Position numbers and translations under genes: made by a program. Shown piece after piece: positions 43,809-55,800 of a stretch of 64,000 bases of DNA. The DNA lies in assembly GCA_964579205.1 (NCBI GenBank), contig CAZOFH010000004.1:1-64000 (forward strand), given 5' to 3'. Within the stretch, counting starts at the first letter, position 1. The number at the start of each line of letters is the position of its first letter. This stretch comes from UBA7867 sp964579205 (GTDB taxonomy: Bacteria > Bacillota > Clostridia > Christensenellales > UBA1242). Below the pieces are notes generated by a model that made no database searches, had not been told where the DNA came from, and worked only from the letters and a program-made list of their open reading frames with translations.

Positions 43809-46800
43809 CTAGGTAATATATGTCTCGTAGTGCTCGCCTGAGCGATCGGCCTGAAGTGTTTTTGTGACAACAGGCACAGCAAAGCACGACTCAAAATACG
43901 GTTTGCAATAGATTTTGACAGTCAATGTAGCATAGTTGGCACCGCTCAATGAGATGCCGCCAGTGAGCGTACTCTGAGAAGTAGTTTCGCCACTCTTTGA
44001 GAATGCGGACTTGGTACAAGACCCGCTATGCCCTGATCTCCAGCCATATGACCATTCGGCACTAAGTGTGCACGCCTCCATATTAGAGAGTGTCGTCTTG
44101 AGTTTGGTCACATACGGATAATAAGCACGATGCACTGTATACCACGGACCGTATGTGTAGTATGTACCTGTCCCATCGCAGCGAGAACAAGCATTTGGTC
44201 CATCTACTGTCTCGACTTTATCAGTCTTTCCATCGCCACCACATGTGGTACAAGAGTCATACACTTTTTTTGTATACACACCATCACCACCACAGTTAGA
44301 ACATAACTGCCATACCTCTCCCGGCCTGCTAGATCCGTGACAAGTAGTACAATTACCATATATTGGACGGCTAGGACAATCTCTCTCAATACTGACAGGA
44401 GACCCTCCACAATAATCGCACGGTGCAGCATAAGCAATGCCAGAAGCAGGATCATAAGTGCCAAGACCAGAATGCTTTTTATATCCTGTAATAATTTGAT
44501 CTGTCCCGTTACACTTAGAACACTTTACCCAATTCCCAAATCCAGCATAAGGCGGTGAAGTAGTACAACTAGTACATCTTGCTTCCGTCGTATATTCATT
44601 CAACTTACCATCACCACCACAAGCACTACAGTCATAATAATTTGGCGTAGTTTGAGTTATCTGCTCCTTTGTAGGGCAAGAGTGTGGATATTCATTCCTA
44701 TCTCTATACGAGCCGCCGCCCGAAGAACTGGTGTCATATGACAATGTCACGCTCGCGCCCATAGATTCGGGCACGATGTAGGTAGCCGTCTTTTCTACAT
44801 AAAAGCCTGCGCGGAGCAAGTTGTATTTTGCATCAGTCACACTCTGCACTGGGTAGAACCTAAATGTGTTTACCCCCGCCTGCAGGTAGCCTTTGTTTGT
44901 ACTAGACACGTAACCATTCTGCGTGAGGTCGGTCACTTCGGTGCTATTGTATGTGGTGGTGCTAAAGCAGTCTGCCCTAGCCCTATCGAATGACCACAAG
45001 CCCGAGAATGTATAATCGGTGTCGCTTGAGCCTGTGGTGAGACCAATCTTGTTTTCAAAGGCTGAGCCGCTAGTATTCAGGGTACGCTGCACCAGCCCTA
45101 CATTCATACCAGTAATAGTATTTATCTTGGCTACCGAGCCCGAGAATGTCACACCTGCATCGGTAGCACGGAGAGAAGTCGTGATATCGCTCTCACGCAA
45201 CTGCTTGTAATATTCAAAATCAAATAGAGCGGTTTCGTCAGAGTCTATCAAGTATTCAGCATTTGGGGTGCTGGCGCCGACGACAAACTTAAACTTGTAA
45301 GAATATTTGCCGCCGATAACGCTAGCATTGTTTACATAGTTATTATTCAAGAAATCGCGCAACACTGCCTGATAGCGTGTCGGGAACGGGTCGTAAGTAT
45401 TACCAAAATTGATAGTAGCCGTCTTGGTCACGCTATCGGTGGTATTGATGAATGTAAACTGCGCATTGCTGAGAGCCAAGTTGCCGCCCTTGGTCACTGA
45501 AGATGAGTAGGAAATGATTGATTGATAATTTTCACTCAAGTTCGCCACTTCGCCCGTAGTGGTATTGACGATCATCCTGATACTCACGGCGTTTACATCG
45601 TTGACCAGTTGCAAGGTCGGCAGATATGTCTGCGTATTGCTATCAAAGCCGCGAGTGACCAGCGCCTCATTGAGACTAGGTGACGCGTAGGCGATGATAT
45701 TAATCTGCCACTCGCCGCCCAGCAGCCACTGATTGTACCCTGCGTCGGTGTAATTACCGCCGAAGAGGTCTTGGGCAAGGATAGTAGCCAAGTTGCCTGT
45801 ATTCCACGACCCTGCAGACGCGGTAGGCAACCAATGCGCCGCCTCTTTACCATTCAGTTCGTCGCTCATCTGCGCCAAGGTGTCATAAGAGTACACTAGC
45901 GTAGTCCCCCCTGTCGTACGACTCAAAATCACACGATAAGCGGTATCCTTGGCAATAGTCTTGTACTGGAATGGGATTTGGCTCTGATAGTAATAGTAGT
46001 AGCCATTCTGCGCGTACATTGTAGCCATATGGCGCTGTCCGTCGGCATCGGCGATAGTAGCGTCGGCGCTATCAAATTCGGTCTGCACCGTCTCGAGTCT
46101 GACATTGAAACTCAGCGTTGCGCTATTCTCGCGGAATTCGCTGCTGACCCAATAGCCCGCCTCTTGAGCATCATTTGGCGCTACCACACGGATAGCCATA
46201 CTCACTACCCCGCCGTGATAACCGCCAGCGCTCACGCCCTCATTGACAAAAGTGTAGAGTTTTTGGTACAGACACGCCACGGCATAAGGGTATTTGTCCT
46301 GATATGTCGCGTAGTCAAAACTCCAATTCGTCTCGCCGTACACTGCGCGAGTAAAGCCAGCGAGTGTCGCATTGATATCAGTGGTATCGAATAAATACGG
46401 ACTAGACTGTCTGCTGCCGTAGGTAAACACAACCTCGTATTGCGTATCGGCATTATTCGACAATCTCTGGTACTCGTAGCCATTCTCACCGCCTTGCGCG
46501 CCGATGATGCCATAACTATTGCCGTCGACATAGAGGTATGGATTGAGAGCCATTCCTGCGTAATATCCGCTAGACAATACATTCGACTCGACGCCTGCCT
46601 GCTGAGTGGTGTACTGGCTAGAGACGAGGTTTCGGCTGACTGTATTGTCATATTTTAGCGAAATCATCGGTGCGGCGTATTGCTTTTTGATAATAATGCT
46701 CACCGTGTCGCCCACATCGCTTTCGGCGAACTTGCGCTCCATTCTATATGTAGAGCCGTCAGACAGAATAAACTGGTTGACAGTGTTTTCACCGCCGATA

Positions 46801-49800
46801 TTGGTGCTAGTGTCTGCGTTTTGGTCTGGGTTCGCCATTACCGCGGTGGCATTAAAGTAGATTTTGTTTGGCAAGTTTTCATCTATCCACAGGTACACTT
46901 GCCTTGCACCCGACTCGGTCGATGCGTTGCTCAGCACGACAAAACTCCTTGTCCCGTCGTAATGCACGCGCAGAGTGGTAGCGAATGACCTAGTCGCGTC
47001 AGTAGTCAGGTCGATATTGCCCTCGCTGTCATATTCGTATGCTAGGACATTGAGTCGAATATACTTGTCCACGGTAAACACAGGGTCGGCATTGTAGACA
47101 TTGTCGAGGTACAATATTATACTATAGTTCGTCTCAGAATCTGCCGCGATATACCCGCTAGTCACGCCCGAATTCGCCGAAGCAAACTCTACATTGCATT
47201 CGCCCACCACATCGGTAGCGCCTGAATTGTTGACAATCTCTATCTCGGTAATCTCAGGCTCGGCAAACTGGATGGTGTGCTGGAATGTAAAGTAATAACT
47301 TGGGTTGAGCGCGTTTAGGTCGAGAGTCGGCAATTCGCGAGCGAATGGCGCGAGTGCGGTCAAGTAATTCGCTATAGCGTCCTCGTCAGTCGTAATGTAT
47401 CTACGCAGCCAATCTTCGCCATAGACGGTGAGCCCGATTTGGTTGCCCTCGGCGTCCGTGTTAGCATATTCGTTCACTAGAGTGTTGTTTACCCACGACT
47501 TTATCTTGCAATAATATGTAATCGGCGTATCCGTTTTGTCTGATAGCAACTCATCGAGTGCCAAATCGAATAGTTCGATAGTCGTTACCTTGCTACTGCC
47601 GTATAGGGTATTCTTGAGCGTACCTATCTGACGGAGCGTGCCGTCGGCATTGCGCCAATAGTCCAGCGTGGTCGCCTTGTGCGGGTCATAATTATTCAGC
47701 ACATATAGCGGCTGCACGGTACCTAGAGCGGTCTCATTGTCTAGGGTGGTGATAATGTGATGCGCTAGGTATGTGCCTGCCTCCTCTTGGTTGGTCATCC
47801 ACGCAGCATTTGTGCCAGCGGCGCTGTCTTGAGTATCGTAGACAAACAGTTCAAAGGCATTGTCATAGCCATTGTTGTTTTGACTGGCATTGAGATAATA
47901 CACCTTTTGCCTGTCAAATCCACTCTCGTCTTCTACTACATAATGCCCTGTCTGACTAGGGGTAATAGATGCCGAACTAAATGACGGAGCGACCTCGATA
48001 TATTGATATTCTTGAGGCGCACTAGTCTCTGATGACAGATAATAGTATACATTCGGGTCATTGCTGCTAGACGAAGATTTTGACGTGCAGAACATAAAGA
48101 ACTTGTACTTTTTGTTCGGCGTCAATTCCATACCTACGTTGGTAGGTTCGTTTACATAGCAGCGTCTGCCGTCTGCCGCAGTATATATATTGCCAAAGTT
48201 GGTAATAGATTTTTCTAGCACAAAGCCGTACGAGGTGGCATACGCGCTAGAATAACTATTCTCATTCTGCAAAAAGAACTTTTTGCCATCCGCATCGAGC
48301 GAATCGTACGCGGTATCGCATAGATATGTGCCATCCGCCTGCTGTTCAAATGCGAATAGGTTGATATTGTAGTCAGCGCTATCGTTGATCATAAAACTAA
48401 ACTTGTTTGGCGTCAGAGCCCAATTCACTACAAAGGCGTATTTTGAGCCGACTTGACGCACGTCTAGCCTATAGTCGAGGATTGGCGTCTGAATAACTGT
48501 ATAATGGCACACGTCGCGCGTGTATAGATACCACGCCGAGCCGTCCGAACGCTGCGCATCACTAGCACTACCGACTTCGTCCGCGTCAATCTGCCATTCT
48601 ATGTGATATACACCTGCATAAGTGCTAGCGTAATTCTCGGTGTAATCAAAGAGTTTGTGGATGTCGATTGCCACCAAATAGTACCCAGCGGATGCAGCCC
48701 TCTGCACCACTACATCCCCACCTTCGCTAGTGATAGTGGTGATATTCGGATTCGAGAGCAGGTCGTTTAGGTCAGGCATAGCGTATTGGATAGTGAATAT
48801 ACGGTCGGCAGTGTAGCGCTCACCATTCCACAATTTGGCACGCACGCTGATGCTGGTAGGTAGGTGCCTATTCCCCTCATCGTCCGCAAGGCTATTCACT
48901 TCAAATCTAAATATCGCCTCTTTGTGATCGGTTTCTGCCCAATCACGCGCGTTGTTGCCCTCTGGGGCTGCTATACCGCCGCGACCTTTTGTAGTGAGGA
49001 ATTCACCAGTCAGCGTCGCATCATTGACATTGGTCACGCGCCACATTTCTTTTAGAGCGTGCGCACAGGTCGCAGTAGACGCATTGTAATACTGGTGCGC
49101 GGTAGGCTGGAGCGAAATTTTGGCATAATACCTACCCGCTATCATTCTACCATCCTCTACCCAGAGCGATTTTGTCGCCTCGTCGAGCAGGTTAAACTGA
49201 TTGAGGAGGTTCCACTGCCACTGCAACTCGGATACCCCGGCAACAAAGCGGTTGACATCAACATCAATCGGCGCGAAAGTATACGATGTGCACGATAGCG
49301 AGTCATTGGCGACGATATCGTCGTATGTCATATCAGCAGTGAGCGAGCCAGAATTCTCTGTCTCCACACGCAGGACGCTGACTATGAATTGCGCACCAGA
49401 GTCGTTGGCTGAGAGTTCGGCAGCGATTTTCCTGAGTCGCGACGCATCCTCGGTAATGCTGTATTGTATTGTGTTCTCCCCCGACCATTCAGCAGATATA
49501 GACGGCATCACCCTATTCGACGCGTAGTCCGAGGCAAATATCGCCTGTACTAGGTCGCTATCAAAGAAGAATGAGTCTGGTGAGATACGATATACGTACA
49601 CCGTATTTCTCTCAGTACCACCTGCCACTAGATATGCCTCGATGTCCATACTGAGATTGGTGACGTTGTCGATAATGATATCTGGCTCGATGCGCGTACC
49701 GTCCGCCTTGTAAGTGATAATCCTGATGCCGAATACTGGGTCGACGGTAGAGTATTTGTCCTCAGAACGCGATGCATAATCCCAACTCAATAACCCCGCA

Positions 49801-52800
49801 CTACTGATAACGACATTGATAGGCGCGATAGGATAACTGATATTCGCAAAAGTGAATTCGTGATATCCGTAGTTTGCTATTGGGTCGAATAGGCGCCCAC
49901 TCGCTACCGCACCATTGCGGTCGAGCGCTTCTGCCTGAATGAGGTAATGATACTTACCCGCGAGGTAGTACTCATCGGCAGGACGCGCTGTGCCGAGTAC
50001 GGTAGCGTCATTATAAAAGTACTTGGTCATATCAAAGTAGATATAGTCATTATCTATATAATATAGATTGTCAGCGTTGCCAATCAGTGCATAAGTGCGG
50101 TCACCATTGTCGGCTACCGTCTGGTTCAAGATGACTGAGATAGGCTTTGCATTGCGCATATTCTCGTCAGCCATTGTGACGGTATAACGGATTTGATTGC
50201 TATATGCATTGACTGGCAAATCCCATTTTAGGTGCCCATTGGTCATATATGACTTGGTCACATCTTGATTGTAATAGTCTATCTCTACCACCTTGCTCAC
50301 CTGTCGCTCACCACTAGCGGCTGACTTTGAGGCGAATTCTTGCACCGAGGTAGTGTAGGTAAACCATACAGAGGTACTAGGCTTGCTCTCCACATAATAG
50401 GCGCCATCCACCCCCGACCTACCTACCATAGTCACCTCAAAACTGATTTCGTGAGGCCCTAGGTGTGCGAGATAGTCATACAATTCTAGCCCGATACCCG
50501 CTACATTGGTTAATTGAGCAGCCTCGACACTCTCGGTGAGTAGTACCGACTCGACAGCGCCGCTATTGTAGTAGTCTCTATAATTCATCTTGACAGAATA
50601 CAAGTATCCCGCAGCGGCATTGCCGAATGTCAGACTCACGCGGCTGACATTGTGGTTGGCTACATCGTCATAGCCAATATTTAGCCTTGGGTCGCTAGGA
50701 GTACTGTACTTTTGATACATCACCACATTGTAGGTGGTAGCCAAAGCATTGACTGCCTGCTGCGTAGTCAACTCATACTCGGTGTGCGTACTATTATCAA
50801 TATATAGATAATATGCTGCATTTTCGGCACTGGTAGCAGGCATAATGCGTATCACATTCTGCCCCGGTACCCAAATACTGCCTAGACTGAGTTTGTTGGC
50901 ATTACTCTGGATAGCAGCAAAGTCGATAGCGCTACCCATTTTGCTAATAATGCCTAGGTCGATACCATTCACCCACACGCGGTAATTGGTAGCCAAGTTT
51001 AGGTCTTGCCCGAGCGTAGAGATGCTCAGGTACTTTCTATTAAAGCCGTAAGTGTCCTCATACTGGGCGAGCCACTCCGCCTGCTCGGTAGTCGAGACGA
51101 CTTTGCCTTGGTCAATAGCAAAGTAGCATTCTGGCGAAATAACGAAGGCTTGGGCATCGTCTGCCACTTTTGCCACACCAAACTTGTTTATATATTTTTT
51201 GCTAGCATAACCCACGCCAGAAGGTATCGAGAATGGGTCATCCTCGAGAGCCAATAGACGCACGCCGACATTGTATTCACCCACAGGCATAGTGCGCGTA
51301 GGGTCATAACCGCCCACAATAGGATAGCCAGACTGGGTCAAATCTCTACCACCCAGCACTATAGTGTAGGCGTATACGCTAGTAGAACTACCCGAAATCA
51401 TCACGCTCACCCGAGTGCTATCTAGTATGGTCACCGCCCCTGTAGCGATATTGGTGAGCGATACCTCAAACCTAGTTGCGTCGTATGCTCTATTGGTGTC
51501 GGTATTCTCATTGTATATCCAAGTGATAGTGGTCATATAGTCGCCCTTGGTATTCGAGCCTGTGGCAAAATTGATACTGTTTGGAGTAGTAGGCGCAGTA
51601 ATCTTTGTCACGGTCACAGTAGATATAGGTGCTTGGCTAGGGTCAGCATATACTCTAGCACTAGCATCATCTAGCACGCTCACGCTCACGGTATACTCGC
51701 CGTCAGCCAAATCCGCCCACGCCGCAGAAAAGTCGTACATTACCGCCATAGCACTACCCGCTAGCACGGTGGCGGAATGTTTGGTCACGCCTGATGAGTC
51801 CTTGAGCAAAAACTCGTATTTTGTCACATATTCAATCTTTGCCCAAGTCGCAGTAGCAGTATCCACATCTATAGTCACTGTAGGCGCCTGACCGATGAGG
51901 ATTGGCATTTGGCTAATAGTACCAGTAATATCTAGCCCTTTGTAGCCGACGAATGCGCTATCCCCGCCCGATGCTACAGCATTGCTCACCTTGAGGATAA
52001 AGGTAGGCTGTCTGCCTTGGTCAGCGATGTGCTTTAGTTTTTGCTTGGTCGCAGCGTCGTCAATCGTCACCGTAGTCGTACCACCCGCGGTAGGTGTGAT
52101 GTCACCAGCGATGATATTATCCGCTATCAATAGCGTATATTTTTGTCCAGCGAACACCGTACCATTGCTAGTGTCGTGTGTAATAGTCAAGGTATAATCT
52201 TGACTCGTAGCGCTGTAGTCCACTAGCACGCTAGCCGTATTAGCAGCATCCACGCTATATACCGAATATACGCTAGACGGCGTAGTGTGGCTAGCCACTA
52301 CTGCTGAGCCTTGTTTTACCTCGATAGAAGCAAATCTCAGGGTAAATAGGTACGCATCATTAGAATTAAAGTTGTATAGAGTCGTCAAATTGGTGATTTT
52401 TTTGCTGACGGTAGCCACAGTGCCTGCTGCAGTCGCAATCAAGGTAATATCATTATGGCTAATACTATTGCTCTCTATAAATAGCGTCATATTGTATGTA
52501 GTCTCATAGCCCGCTACTCTAAAGTTTACATCAGTATCCCACTCGATAGTCAGCGAATTGTCCGCCGTGTCTACAGTAAACTGCACATTGCTAGGCACTG
52601 CCACCGTACCTACCTCATAGGCAATCGTGGTAGTTTGCGCCACATATGGCAGCGTCATGTTGCTAGGGGTAACAGTTATCGCAAAATTAAGCACCAGTGC
52701 AGTAGTAGAGGCATTGAACCAAGCCTGCCTGAGCGCTTCATTTTGCGGCGTGCTAGCCGAATAATCTAGCGCGTATCTGTCGCCAGATTGAACAAATGAA

Positions 52801-55800
52801 TATGTATATCCGCTATACGCCATTTGCACAGTGATATTACTTGCGGTCAATAGTTGAGTCGTATCAAAAGTCGCATATAGCGTGAGCGTACCAGCATCTT
52901 TGCTAACGGCGAGACTGGTGACAGCACCTACTTTTTTAGCGAATACAAATGCCTTTGCATCCGTGTATGCACTCGCCTTGAATACGCCGTTTTGCGACAC
53001 GCGCACCCTGAGCGTATAATCCCCTGCTGCGGCACCGCCCATAGTGTCGCTCGTCAATACATATGTACCACTACCGCTGACCGAGCCGAGAGTGACGACT
53101 TTTGCATATAGTGTACTGACCACATTACTGCTACTATCGCGGATTTCGACATCTATCAGGTTGTTTGAGTTTTGGTCAAGGTCAGCAATACTCAGAGTAA
53201 TCGCCCCGTCCTCGACTAGACTCGTCTCTGAGAGCGATACGGTAGGAGTAGCGAGACTAGATTGGAATGACAGTCTCACAGGTACCAGCCCACTATCAGT
53301 AAAGTTTGTCCCGTCGCCTTGTGCAGCAAAGTACAGTAGGTATGTGCCCTGCTGTCTGGTATTCATAAAGGCTAGCAGCCCATTGATGTTTTGCGAATTT
53401 TGGTCAGTCGCACTGCCAGTAGCCAAGGTCGCTGAGCCTGAATTGCCGAGGTTTATGACGATTGGAGCGCCATTGCTATCAGCATAATACTCCCCCGACA
53501 AGGTAGACACCGTGATGAGGGCGTTTAGGCAGAGGGTCGTACTACTCGCCACGCCAGCATCGCTGACTGTCCAAATATTGTAGTCAGCAGCCGTCCACCC
53601 GAGCGAAATACTGCCGTCCTCTGCCTGAGTAGCGCTCAAGCCCGACAATTTGTCCGCAGTGATGGTGTTTTGATAATATTTCACCGTCGGCTCACTCTCT
53701 GTCCAGTCGCTGCTACCACCGCTAATAGGTAGCGCGTAAACGCTGATTTTGTAGCGCCCTGCCTCAATAATCTGAGTCAAGTTTGCCCTCAGAGTTGTCA
53801 AATTGCTCTCATTATTCACCGTCACAGCCCAATCAGTGCCACCGTCGCCAATGCCCGCAACATTTACGCGATAGCCACCTGCGTAGTTGCTAGTCAAAAT
53901 CTCTGCATACACGCCGCTAGCATCCTTTGCAATTTCTACCACAGGTGAAGCGAGATGCCTATACATTTCCCATGTATATTGCGCGGTAGAATTCGCTACA
54001 AAGGTCGAGCCCGAAGTCGCCACTATTGCGAATTGGTACGAGCCAAAGCCATTGTTTTTAAACAAATCTACCGTACTTATCCGCACGACATCTTTTGAGC
54101 CCGTGCCGTCTGCCACGCTATACACTCCGAATGTGAATATTGTACCCGTGAGAGTGGTGCCGTTCTTTTTGACACTCACCGCATAGCCTGTAGCCCCCGA
54201 GACCGCGTCCCACTGCAGGTAGGCACTATCTGCGCCCTCGACAAAATTGGTCGCTTGACTGAGCCCTGAGTGCACCTCAAAGTTTTTGAGCACTGGTGCA
54301 GACACTAGCCCTGAGGTCGAGGTCACCACCGCCTTGATAGTGTATTCGCCCGCCGAGAGCAGCCCGCCGTCAGCGATGAGGTCGTTTAGATTACGGACAT
54401 TGTGACTAGAGAGTGGAGTAGCAGCCGTGATTTGCTCACGATATAGCGAGCGTTCGCCTAGCAGCACCTCCCACTCTACTTGCCTAGTGTACTCTACCGA
54501 ATCAGTCGGCAAATCCAACACCAGCGTCCATACATCGTCTGTTTCAGACACGCTGAGAGTCAGTTCACTCACCGCAAAAGCATTGGTAAACTGTGTACTC
54601 ATCTCCTTGACACTTGCGACATATGCTTGTTTTTGCATATCAGAGCCGCTTACGCTCGATACACCCGCAAAAATCTTTACCGTAGTGAGCGTGTAGAGAG
54701 GTAATTCTGTACTTGTCGCCTCATAAGTTACGACTGTTTTATCCTCGCTAATAGTCATCATCTGAGGCACGCCGTCGCCAAACTGGATAGCGTATCCCGT
54801 CACAGCCGCATCAAAATGCGGTATAGACACGAGGATTTTTTGAGTCACTGCCTGATATTCAAAACTAATATCCGCGCTCCCCAAAATGTAATAATTGTAT
54901 GTATAATCCACCGATTGCGAAATATCGCTCTCGTAGTATGCACCGCTGATTTCACGACACATTACACCAAAACGATATACCCCGGGCGTCACAAAATTCG
55001 TCAAATCCACTTGAGTAGTGGTCGCGTCGATAGTTTGCGGCTGGGTAGCCGCGCCACCGTTTACTGTGTAGAGATAGCAGCGGTAACCGATGTTTGCAGC
55101 CACAGTAGGCACAGCGTCCCACGTCACGATTAGCCTATTACTATTCGCCGCTTGAGCAAATGTAATGCTATCGCCATCCACTGCCGCGTGCTTAAACATA
55201 TCGTTGTACGTATACACCGCTGCCACACTACTGAGGATGCCTGTGTTTGATTCACTAGGCACCGCGGTAATAGCAATGTTGTACGCCCTAGGGCTAGTCA
55301 TTCCGCCCAAACGAGCATCCAATAGCCCGCCGTCACTCACCCTAGCGCCGCTAGTATAATCTGTCGGCTGCTCTATGCTAAATGCTATCCGGTCTATATT
55401 CGGATTGGTGATGACTACATCATAATGGTCAGCACCCACCGAACCTACAAAACTCAGACTCATTTCGCTAGACCCGTCCGCAGTGTATGTGCGCGATGCC
55501 CTGATGCTATTAGGTGCTGCGAGACGCGTTTTATAATCGAATACTTGCGATACCTCTATGTCAGACTGCGCAAAGTATTGCGCCACGCTCACGCTAGGCA
55601 TCGCGATGACTGTAGTCTGATACTTGCCCGCTGGTATTGGGGTAGCAGGCGTCACTGCACGCAATCTATCCGAGATGACTACAGTCTCTACACTCGCATC
55701 CACACTGAATTCTAGCACGCGCTCTTTTTGTACAGCCGCACCCCCCTCGTACTCTATTCTATACACTTGTAGATAGTATGAGCCTAGGTATTGCTGATAC

